NCBI RefSeq assembly: GCF_023973825.1
Contig: NC_090121.1
Span: 1,198,001 to 1,262,000 of the forward strand
From: Plasmodium brasilianum
Taxonomy: Eukaryota > Apicomplexa > Aconoidasida > Haemosporida > Plasmodiidae
Length of the DNA stretch: 64,000 nt
Reading direction: 5' to 3'
The notes beneath the pieces are model-generated. The model worked only from the letters and a program-made list of their open reading frames with translations, was not told the origin of the DNA and searched no databases. Below, in pieces: positions 33,136-44,900 of the stretch. Each line of letters starts with the position of its first letter. Positions within the stretch are counted from its first letter, which is position 1. The position numbers were made by a program, and so were the translations under genes.

Positions 33136-36100
33136 CATTAATTAGTTATAAATTAGCTAAGATATAGCTGTTACATTATTTTTCATTATCTCTCTGCTCC
33201 TCTTTCCTGTATTTTATTTACATTTCTCATTTTTTTCTTGCTCTTGTTATGTATTTTTTTTTTTTTTTATTTGTTGTCTTTTTTTTTTTAATTTCTCCAT
33301 GTGTGAGATACCAGCACTGATGATTTATGTACACGACAGGCAAGCACATTTCAAAATTTGCATTTTTAACCCCCAAATTAGTCTATTAATTATAAAAACA
33401 TACATAATTTGCATGGAAAACACATAGTAACGTAGAGTAAGGATTGCTCCAAATGCTCACGCTTATTTTTTTGCGGCATAAAAAGAAGTAAATAAATAAG
33501 AAATAAAAATGCAATAAAAATGGAATAAAAAGTAATTGGAACTAACGAAACGACGGAGCAGACTTCCTCAAAATGTAGCAGTTCACAGCAATTTGACATA
33601 ACAAAGAAACATTCATTAAAGGGTTCCATATTTTGAAACACACGAAGTGGTTGTATTCACTCCTTTTTGTTTAAAAATTTGTTAGCCAAAAATATATGCT
33701 GAATATATACATGTAGGAACTCAATGAAATCACATGTACAATGTAACACCATCTTGTAACAATATATGAGCTTTTCTTCATGTGAAAAAAACTGCAAAAA
33801 TGAAGTTATTTTATATGAAAATATATGTTTAAAGGGGGTCTTTTTTTTTTTTTTTTTTGCTTTTTTTTCTGGTCTAATCAAAATTTAAATATTATTATTA
33901 TTCCCACCTTGGTATTTTTTGAAAAATTTGCAAAATGTGCAAAGGGAAAAATGAAAAAAGGAAAAATACCAAACCATGGGACCTACTAACATGATGATTC
34001 CTTTGAAGTATGGCAAAATATTTTGTATGGAAAGAAGCATACTTACGTGAATTAGCAAATGGGATGAGTGTTAATGCAAAATAAAACAACAAAGAAAATG
34101 CTTTGGCATATTACCCTGGGAAAAAAATATTCATATATACATATACAAGTACATACATACATACGTACATACATATATATATATACTTTACTTACATGCT
34201 AGTGATATAACACAAATGAACGTAATACTTGAAATATGGAATTCAAGTCAGTGCTAATTTTGCTAAGCGAATATCAACTATGATATTATGATATTGCGGT
34301 ATTTTGCTAATACTGTCCTATGAAAGTATTATACTGTTGCATTATTACAGCATAATTCTTGCTCGTATTTATATAATCGAATTTTTTTTTTTTTTTTAAA
34401 TTTAAATTGAACTTTAAGAGTATTATTGTAATAAGAAGACACCCTTCAGAAGACAATGAAAAAAAAAAAAAAAAAAAAAAAAAAATCAAACACGCAAACA
34501 CAGAAATATACAAACGTGCGAACATGCAAACGTACAAACATGAAAATATACAGTCTTACATATGTATAAACTTATAAAAATACAAACAAAACCAAATGAA
34601 ACAAAAATGTGTCTTAATTCCCAATTTTTCGAGTACCCAAAATTATTCTTACATATGTAATTAAAAGAAGAAATGTAAATGTACAAATCTCATATACTTA
34701 GTCAAATTTTAACAGAAATGTAATTTAATTCAAGATTACACTTATGCACGTAAAGTACATATATATATATATATGTCAAAATGACTAATCAATACAGCAA
34801 TTTTAAACGGGTGAAGGGTTTTTCTTAAGTAATATTTTTAAAAAGGAATGAACAAAAAGCATCATAACAGAGTGTGCATAAATCGTCAAGTGGTTGAAAA
34901 TTTAGTTTAAAAATTATCCCCCTTGAACAGCCGAAAAAGATAAAAAATAAAAAGTAACTCCACTAGTTCGTTTTAAATTTCACTTTTCAAAACATAAGAA
35001 AAAAAAAAATTGTATTAATAATGCATTTTATTATTAACTGTTCATGTCTTTTTCTGATTGTGTAAAATACTGTGGTAAAATTAACCAAGTCCAAAAAAAA
35101 AAAAAAAAGAGACTAGTATAGCATTCGAACATATGTACATATATATGTATGTACGTATGTACGTATGTACATATGTACGTATGTATGTATGTACGTATGT
35201 ATGTATTTTTTTTTTTTTTTAGAATTAAAGAAAAGTTAGGATCTTTTGGCTAGTCAAAATAAAAAATATACTGCGAAATTTCAAAAGATATAATTGCGTC
35301 GTACATGTAAGAAATGGTAAAACACGAAACTGAATTTCCTTAACTCAGCTACGTGAACAAATGAGTGATAATTCGACTTTTCCCCTTTTATTTCACTTTA
35401 AATTTCACCACCTATTTTCAATTGAACATTCTGACAAAAGAAACATACCCCCATGAGTATTGTAATAGTATGGTATGTTTTAACCTACAAATATGCAGCC
35501 CTTGCGACTGATATGAATTATGGTATACCACCAATTTAACATCAAAAAAATAAAACAAAATATGAAAAAACAGGGAAAAACAATATAAACCGTTTAGAGA
35601 TCATTTATCCTTCAGCCATTTGTTCATATTTAAATGGTCCCATATATAAACGAAGAAAAAAAAAAAAAAAAATACATTGCAGTGAAATATTCATTAAAAT
35701 TATGTGTACCATTAAGTTGTGTAGTCATTATGACAAGAGAATTAATTATATATCACCATTAAATAAATTAGTAATTACAATTATGCGTTCATATAACTCT
35801 TTCAAAGAGTTTCAGGGTTAATATGTATATATATCATGTATATACAATATGTGTACAAAGAAAAATATAACTACTACACACACATATACATACATACATA
35901 CAAATATAAATAAGTATATACAAAAATACGCACATATTCATACACGTATATATTCCCACATTCATATGTACAACTTCTTCTATGTACTACTGGGAAGGCA
36001 AACCCAAAGGAAACACTTCAACAACAGTAATACACGTACTACACATTTCAGTGTTAACCGGATGAAGATAACTTATAATTCGTCATAAAATATATAAATA

Positions 36101-36904
36101 AAATGAATAATAATGGAAAAGAAAGTCGTAAATATTCATGTAATATGACTTTTAATTTCCTGAACAAAAAAAAAAAAAAAAAAAATTATGTATATAATTT
36201 TATTGTGTTGTACATGTTAATAAAAAAAAGAAAAAAAAAAAGGGATGGAAAAAAGGACACTATGAAATATAAACAGTATAATATTGTGAGTAATTTTATA
36301 CAAAGATTTTTCGTTATATTACAAAGAATTTTTCTATATATTATCATCAAAATGAGATGTGTACATATTGTATAAACTCATCTTTTTTCCTTTTTTATTT
36401 TATTTTTATTTTTATTTTTCTTCATTGAAAATATGAAATTTAAAAAGTTCAATAAAATGTAAAGTAAAAGAAATAAAAAAAATGAAAATGCTAAAAAACG
36501 AGAAAAGTTTATAACGTATAAAAGATTCAGAAAAAGCCAGTAGAAAAAGGTTACCGAATGCTTCTAATCGTAATATGATTTGCATGTGTAAATATATGCA
36601 TGTGTATATAAATATGCATGTGTATATAAATATGCATGTGCTTATATATATGCATGTGTATATATATACATATGTGTATTTATATGCATAAACACATGTA
36701 ACAATGTGCATCATACATTTAGTTACACTAAACTTGTGTATTTGTGTAAAACATACGAACATATTTATATATGCATACACATTAAATACATGTATGTCTT
36801 TATAGCGTTGCATGCACAAGTAATTATTTTATCTCAGCATCAAATTTTATATCAAACGATTTAAAAAAAAAAAAAAAGAAAAAAAAGGATGATTGGATTA
36901 ATGG

Positions 36905-37090
36905 ACGAATGAATGTTCGGATTTAAGAATGTTCGGATTAAAGAATGTTCGGATTAAAGAATGTTCGGATTAAAGAATGTTCGGATTAATGAATGTTCGG
37001 ATTAATGAATGTTCGGATTAATGAATGTTCGGATTAAAGAATGTTCGGATTAATGAATGTTCGGATTAACGAATGACAGGATTAACGAAT
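36905..37090. repeat. 16-bp tandem array
   Basis: About ten copies of GAATGTTCGGATTAAA or GAATGTTCGGATTAAT, with degenerate copies at both ends. Confidence 0.93.
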
Positions 37091-37508
37091 GGCCGGATGA
37101 ATGATATCATATACGTTTATACGTATTATGGCACATGCATCACAATCAGCTTTCTAAATAGTTTAATGAAGTTATTATTTTATTTTTTTCTCTTTTTGTT
37201 TCCTTTTATACTTAAATCTTTTCATTAATTCAATTTATACATTCATGTATAAGCAGGATGTAATGATATTGAAACTAAGGACGTTTTAGCATTTGTAACT
37301 CAAACACATAAATATATTTTTTTTTTTTTTTATATATTTTTTTTTTTTCACTTTTTCATATCTTTAGAAAAGATTATGCAATTTCATATATACATGTTAG
37401 TTCGCTGATTATACGTATGCATAAATGTACACAAGATTATAAACACGCTTATAAATTTAAACAGGTGACTTACAATTTAACGATTAACTAGTTATACACA
37501 CATATAAT

Positions 37509-37558
<50 letters not shown>

Positions 37559-37561
37559 ACT

Positions 37562-37668
37562 TTAATGCGTTCACATGTACACCTGTATACGTTCACATGT
37601 ACACCTGTATACGTTCACATGTACACCTGTATACGTTCACATGTACACCTGTATACGTTCACATATAC
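37562..37668. repeat. 22-bp tandem array
   Basis: Between four and five copies of a 22-bp unit containing GTTCACATGTACACCTG, directly following a TA microsatellite. ACATGT and GTGTAC-like palindromic pieces occur in each unit. Confidence 0.9.
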
Positions 37669-38625
37669 TCTTGTATATATTTACATACCACATATATATT
37701 ATCCCCGAATAGATATAAATGACAACACTTAAGAACGAATGTATGCTTACTCATACACTAACATTACACTTGACTCAATGATACATGTGAAAAGAGCATG
37801 ACATACTTGTAAACTTTTTTACACTCATTTAAATTTACATCACCATTTAATGTGATTTCTTTTACTTTTTATCATCTATAATAAGATATGAATAAAATAA
37901 AAACAAGTGTACGAAAAACTTTTAATTCATAAAATGAGTTAATGAAACTCAAATTTGGACTACAGATCAAATGCATAAAAAAAATGACTTGGTTTACATG
38001 TATTTAAGTAATAATATCGATTATTCATGTGTGTGTATATGTATGCATACATGTATATATATATATTTATGTGCATACTATTGTATGCACTTAATATTTA
38101 CTTTTCCTTTATTACATCATACTGCAACTGCATTGCTGATAACCATCCACATTTGCAATTGCATAATAATTAATAATAGATTATTTTAAAAAAAATAATA
38201 TGTATATATACATATAATATATATTAACAGCACCATTTATTTTATTTTATTTTATTGTATGGCATTATTTTATTTTATCGTGTGGCACTGTTCTACTGTA
38301 TTGTGTGGCATTATTTTATTTTATCGTGGTACTATTTTATTTCATATTTCGTGAAAATATCATTATGGAAAACAGTGAAAATAAAATGGAGTGAAGAGAA
38401 ATGGAATAAAACGAAATGGAATCAAACAAAGTTAAACATAAGGAGAGAATACAGACGAACCAATATAAGGAAAAATTTATGAATATCATATATGCAGTTA
38501 GGTATTATGTTTTTATGTACGTAATATGTTTACATTTATATTTACTTTTGCCTGTCACGTGTACATGTACCCAGTGAACTTACCCTCACCTATTGAATTT
38601 ACTCTTACCCACTGCATTTCAACAT

Positions 38626-38995
38626 ACATACATAATGCATACATAATGCATACATAATGCATACATAATACATATATAATACATACATAATACATACATA
38701 ATACATACATTATGCATACATAATACATATACAATACATATACAATACATATACAATACATACATAATTAATACATAATACATACATAATGCATACATAA
38801 TACATACATAATGCATACATTATGCATACATAATACATACATAATACATACATAATGCATACATAATACATACATAATACATACATAATACATACGTAAT
38901 ACATACGTAATACATACGTAACACATACGTAAAACATACGTAACACATACGTAATACATACGTAACACATACGTAAAACATATGTAATACATACA
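38626..38995. repeat. ATACATA-type tandem array
   Basis: About 370 bp of a 9-10 bp unit, ATACATAATAC/ATGCATACATA, grading into ATACGTAACAC on the right. Several minus-strand Tyr/Val/Cys-rich frames of 60-110 codons are translations of this array. Confidence 0.93.
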
Positions 38996-40148
38996 AACAT
39001 ACACTTGTGAACAAATGAGAGGAAACTATTCATGCACAGAGATAACTATATTCTTCTTTTCATTTGAAACATTGGTGGTTCATCATTTTTCATGACGTAC
39101 ATATTTTTTACTTTGGTGTATTTTTTTTGTGAATCGATACATCCCTTTATTGCATCCCATTGTCATAAATTTTTTAAAAAATACAAAGTGAAATAGAGAT
39201 ACATATATGAATATGTATGCATGTATATAACATATACTTACATATATACAAATGCATGTACAAATTATTGTTCTCTCGAATGAAGTATTAAAAAATAAGA
39301 GGAACAGTGGAGCATATCACTGCATTTACCTTTAAAAGGGAAATACTTAATAAAAAAAATGATTAAATTAATTGCATAAGTGGCACATTTCTTTGCACAT
39401 AAAACGTACATATACGCTTATATATATTTGTATATTTATTATTTATATGTAGCATACATACAATATACATTTAATATATATATATATATGTATATACATT
39501 TTTATGGAAAAGTTATGCGTATAGTGTATGCGCAAAAAGAGTACATACATGGTACAAATATGCAAAGCACATCATTTATACTTTTATGTTAAAAAATAAA
39601 TTTTTATGCACATTAAAATAAAAATTTATGTATATATTTACACACATTAAAGAAAATGATGATATTATGAACTGTTCATGTAAAAGAAATAAAAAAAAAG
39701 AGATACTAAACGGATAATACACAAAAAAAATAAAATAAAATAAAGGGGAAAGTAAAGCAGAATATTACACATAAAATAATATAGAAATAAGGAAAAAAAG
39801 TACACCAATTTAGTTACTTGTTCAGGATTAAAATATACGTACATATATATGTATGTATATAAGTGTTTGTATACGTATGTGTACGTACGTGCATACGTTT
39901 TTGTATATATGTATTTGTATGTGGGTACATGTATATGTTTAGATACGTAAAAACAAATTATGAACAAGTCATAAAATTAGTAACTTTATTCAAAAAAAAA
40001 AAAAAAAAAAGAAACAGCTAGCTAGTTAGTACTTCATTTTTCCATTGGTTTTCAGTACGTGTACATATATATATATATATATATATGTGTACATATGTAT
40101 TTTTTTTTTTTTATACACATTTATATATATATAACCATTAACAGCTAG

Positions 40149-41967
40149 ATGGATAAGGTAACGTCAAAACGAATTAAAAACAATGTGTTAACAATAGAAA
40201 AAAGTAATGACGGTGAAAAGAAAATTTTAAACAAAAGAGTAAACATGAATAAAAAAAAAAATATATTTATGAATGATGATTCGAAGAATGTTGACATTAA
40301 TAAAAAGAATCTAAAAAAAGTAAAAAATGAAAAAATTTCAAAAAATACAAAAGATAAATTGGAATCCACGTATTTAATAAATACAAGAAGTAGAGATAAT
40401 GGGAAAAAAAAAACAATATATAAAGGGTTAGAAAAAGAAAAAAAAAGTTCATCTAATGCGGAAAGAATATGTTCTATTAAAGCAAATAACATAAATATTA
40501 ATGATGATGGGGAAAAGTATATAAACGATAGTAAAAATGATAATATGAAGAAATCAAATTATACAATTTTGAACTATTTTAAAAGTAGTAATGTTACTGA
40601 TAAGTGTAATAATAAAATATCTGCCGATGATAATACATTAGCATGTACTGATGATATAGTACGCAATAGAAAGAGGAGTGCTACTACGTATAGTAAAAAC
40701 GAGGCTAATCATGTATCTACCAAGAATATTTATCTAAATATGAAAAGTAATATAGAGCATAACTTGATGAATTATAAAAGGTCCAAATTAGATAAAATAC
40801 ACGGGGAAAGTTTTAGTGCAGATTCATCTAAGTCGAACACCTTGCCAAATAATGAGCGCACATTGGGCATGGAGAGCCGTAACAACCATGATACGAATAG
40901 TGACAACAACAGTATTAAAATTAGTGCCAACAAGAGGAACAACGTCAACATAAGCAAAAGCAGCAGCAGAAATAGCAACAGCAACAATAACATTGACGGT
41001 AGTTTAAACAACAAAAACAACAAGGACAACCATATGAACAAGGACAACCATATAAACAAGGACAACCATATAAACAAGGACAACCATATGAACAAGGACA
41101 ACCATATAAACAAGGACAACCATATAAACAAGGACAACCATATGAACAAGGACAACCATATAAACAAGGACAACCATATAAACAAGGACAACCATATAAA
41201 CAAGGACAACCATATGAACAAGGACAACCATATGAACAAGGACAACCATATAAACAAGGACAACCATATGAACAAGGACAACCATATGAACAAGGACAAC
41301 CATATAAACAAGGACAACCATAATGACAGTTTGCGCGCGAACGGGGCGGAGTGTATCACTAATAAAGCTATCCCGCAGAAGGGTATTACCCTGCGGAACA
41401 GCACAAACGGGATGAAAAGAAAAATGACGAATGGAAGCATAGTTGACATACTTAACAGCTTACGAAATAACTCGTACACGGCTAACACATACATGGCCAA
41501 CACGTACACGTCCAACTTGGACAAAAATTGTGGTACATCGTGTACATTGTTAAGCAAATATTTGCTTTGCAGTTATCAGGAAAATCCAACTGAGCATGAT
41601 ACAGGTGCAAGTATTAGTAACATACAAGATGGTGTTTCCCACGCTGATGATACCTCCCATGCTGGTAACGCATCCCAAGCCGACACTGATATGACGAACA
41701 TTCATATGAGCAAGTTCAACTTATACAACAGCAACATTGAGGGTGCACATAGTAACAATTTGAATAGAAACACATTTGGAATGAGTACAAATAATTTAGG
41801 AGTAATAAAAGAGGGAAAAAACGAAGTGAATCATATTTACAATTATAAAGAGCGAAATAAGGAGTATCTAAACTCAATAAATTTATCTTTTAGTAAAGAA
41901 AAAGAAGAGAATGATAATGATATCAATAATGATAATAATTGTAATAGTAATAGTAATAGTAATAGTA

Positions 41968-42066
<99 letters not shown>

Positions 42067-44900
42067 GTAATAATAGTAATAATAGTAGTAATAGTAATGG
42101 CAATAGTAATAGTAATGGCAATAGTAATAGTAAAGGCAATAGTAATAGTAAAAATATACTTATGCGATCTCTTCCCAATAGAAATACAGTGAGAAACACA
42201 AAATTTGACGAAGATTTATTTTCGAGAAATTTGATGCATTTTGAAGATTTTTGCTCATACAAATTAAAAAAAAATATCAATAATAATATTATTAACAATA
42301 TATGTAATATGTATGAGGATAGAGGAAATTTGGATATTTTTATTAATAGGAAAAGACGAGAAGGTTTATATAAATCAAAGGAAGATTATACACAATCGAA
42401 TTTAAGTAATTCTTTCTTTCCATCATTAAATGATGATCATTTTGAAGGAGAGAAATTATTTAAGAGACCTAGAACAAAATTATATAATAGTTCACAAATG
42501 GGTAGAAACAAATACCAGGATATGTTAAAATGTAAGAACAAAGAACAGGATGATACTTTATCTAATATACTTCTAAATCATCAAGATTTATTAATAAATA
42601 AAAGAGAAAAAATAATTATAAATAAAGAGGAAAATAGAGAGGAAAATAAAAAAGATATAATGAAAAAATATGTAAAAGATTTCTGGATACATAGTAAAAA
42701 AGAATTTTTTAATAAATATTGGAGCTCCTCGCTACATTTACAATATAATGAAGTAGAAAAATTAAAAGAATTGGTTCACTTTGAAAGGAGTGAGAATTAT
42801 ACAGTAGATGATATGTTTAGTAATGAAGAAATGATAACTGATGAGGAAATTTTATTAAAAGATTATGTAACAGATGAAAAATTAAAAAATTTTAGTCTAG
42901 ATTTAATGGACGGATTTCTATATGATAAACAATCACTATACGAAAAAGAAATGATTGAAAACGAAAAAATTTTATCTCGTATATCATTTAATCATAAAAA
43001 TTCAGACATTAATGTAGACAAGTTATTAAATCTGTTTCCTAGAGATTTTATGAAAAAATATAAAATTGTAAAAAAGTTAGGAGAAGGTGTATATGGAAAA
43101 GTATTTAAGGCTGAATCTTTAGAAGACTCATATTTACATTTTGCAGTAAAAGTGCTTCGATATTTTTGGCCTAATTTTAAGTATAAATTCGGATCAGAAG
43201 AATTTGCTATTAACGAATTTAACATTATGCGCATTTTGTTTCATCCTAATGTTGTATGCTTGTTAGATAGCTTTAGAGTACATACTTATAGAAAAGGAAA
43301 AGTAAAAACTCATCGAGGACAAAAGACAAGAACGGAAAATATGTCGGCAGAGTATGATTTTAGCTTCCAGAGGCATCGAAAAACAGAGAAGAATCAATTT
43401 TCTCCTTCTAAGGATACTATAGAAAGAAACAATAGGTACAAGAGTTTAGTGTCTAAGGGGTGCATAACTATTGAGGACTTAGAAAAGGATCTTGTAATGC
43501 ATAGCTCGAATGCAGCAGGGGGAGAAGATGGAACCAAACTGATTTATCCTTCGATTCTCAGCAAAAATACAAGAGGTGTGAAGAAGAACAATGGTAGTAT
43601 CGGCAGTAGTAAAGGACGAAGTAACAATAGCAATAGCGGAAACAACAACTGCAGTAACAATACCACTCAGAGTAGCAGTGCGAGCGGAAACCGCCTCAAC
43701 AGCTGCTACGCCTCGTCTATCATTAGGAAAAAGGACTTGACTAAAGAACGAAGCACTCCAAAGAGTGGAAACGCACGCCGCGATGATCTGAGTGATGTAC
43801 TAGGCTCAACCTATCATGTAAAAAAAAAAATGAAAATTGGCAGTTATAAGTGCAGTGCTCAGAAGAACCAACTAAATAAGGGAAAGAATCTTAGTATGGA
43901 TAAACTAAAATTTAGAAAACATTCTAGAAAATTAAAAAAAATTGAAAGTAAAAATAATGATTATATTGAAAATTGGGACTTATTTTTAGTAATAGAAAAA
44001 TGCGATTGTAGTTTAAATGATATTTTAAATAAAGCCAAAAAAAAATATTGTTCTTTTATCCAACATATTAAACAGTGTACAGCACAATATTTACCGAGTG
44101 AAAGAATAGATATGTCATATGATCATATATATAATTATGTAAAATATGTTTATTTGCCTTTAAAAAAAATAGAAAATCGCTGGTTCTATCCTGATATGCC
44201 TTCTCTAAGTGAAATACAAACAAAGGTTATTATATATCAAATGTTACAAGGGATAAATCATTTTCATAAAAAATTTATCATACATAGAGATATAAAGCCA
44301 GCTAATACACTTATCAAAAATATACATTATTTATCAGATGGGTTAAATGATTCAAAGGAATGGATAGTAAAAATTGCCGACTTCGGATTAGGAGTATATG
44401 ATCATTTTTTAAAAGCAGAAACCAAAGATTGTAATATTATTACTTTACAATATAGACCTCCAGAAATATTATGTAACAGTTCTCTTTATAACTATTCAGT
44501 TGATATATGGTCTATCGGAATAACCATGTGTGAATGTTTATTAGGTTTTGTTCCTGTAACATCTAAATTTGAATCCTCTGTATTATTCAAAATTTTAGTT
44601 TTCAGGGGTATACCTGATGAAGATTTTGATAATTTATTAAAAAAAGAATTTATTGGAGAATTACCAAAATTTAAAGTTGATAGACTTAGAATGTTACAAA
44701 TAATTTTTACTGATATTTATGGACGAAAAATTCTAAGTGATAATGGTATTGATTTAATTGACAAATTTTTGAGTTATGATTATAAAAACAGAATCACAGC
44801 TAATGATGCTTTGAAGCATCCATGGTTTGAAGATGTTCATTTGTACTTGAACGATGATTTGTTGAAATATTACAAGCGAAATGGTACCTATTACTTTTAG
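40149..44900 (+). CDS. CRK4: CDK-related protein kinase, CRK4-like
   Basis: A single exon of 1583 residues. It is a predicted nuclear CMGC serine/threonine kinase. P. falciparum CRK4, which I recall as the neighbour of B9, is required for DNA replication in schizogony. The first 970 residues are low complexity and include an 18-bp coding repeat (41025-41325) and a poly-Asn tract (41930-42110). The kinase domain starts at about residue 971. It shows the glycine loop GEGVYGKVF (978-986), Lys1001 in FAVKVL, EEFAINE (1017-1023) where CDKs have PSTAIRE, HRDIKPAN (1379-1386), DFG at 1411-1413, TLQYRPPE (1432-1439) and HPWF near the end. An insert of roughly 220 residues separates the HPNVV block from the kinase core. 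Tyr982 is kept but the adjacent inhibitory Thr is Val981. The position of the activating loop Thr aligns with Asp1427. All catalytic residues are present, so it should be active. Confidence 0.9.
41025..41325 (+). repeat. 18-bp coding minisatellite (DNHxNK) in the CRK4-like gene
   Basis: Sixteen full copies plus one partial copy of an 18-bp unit encode Asp-Asn-His-(Met/Ile)-Asn-Lys. Only the fourth codon varies (ATG or ATA). Because both strands and several frames lack stops, the minus strand shows long repeat-derived shadow frames. Confidence 0.96.
41930..42150 (+). repeat. AAT/AGT trinucleotide tract (poly-Asn/Ser) in the CRK4-like gene
   Basis: A long pure AAT run encodes about 35 consecutive Asn, flanked by AGT AAT and GGC AAT AGT repeats encoding Ser-Asn and Gly-Asn-Ser. 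The poly-Ile and poly-Leu frames seen in other phases are shadows. Confidence 0.96.

Larger units (their letters stand above)
32408..40148. other. Long spacer between the giant coiled-coil and CRK4-like genes
   Basis: About 7.7 kb, the longest gene-free stretch here. It contains homopolymers, TA microsatellites (about 32683-32714 and 37521-37553), arrays at 32928-33135, 36905-37090, 37562-37668 and 38626-38990, and otherwise AT-rich sequence. Around 33380-34100 the minus strand has several short non-repetitive frames, but no ATG-to-stop gene or clean splice chain could be built. The right end should carry the promoter of the kinase gene. Confidence 0.5.

Noticed and set aside
38555..39033. 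Overlapping minus-strand Cys/Tyr/Val-rich frames up to 107 codons
   Set aside because: They are translations of the ATACATA array and lack any coding character.
40772..41557. 261-codon minus-strand frame (Leu/Phe/Ile/Trp repeats)
   Set aside because: It is the complement of the DNHxNK repeat in the CRK4-like gene, which has clear kinase motifs on the plus strand.
41843..42298. Minus-strand poly-Leu frame and plus-strand poly-Ile frame
   Set aside because: Both are out-of-phase readings of the AAT repeat encoding poly-Asn in the CRK4-like gene.
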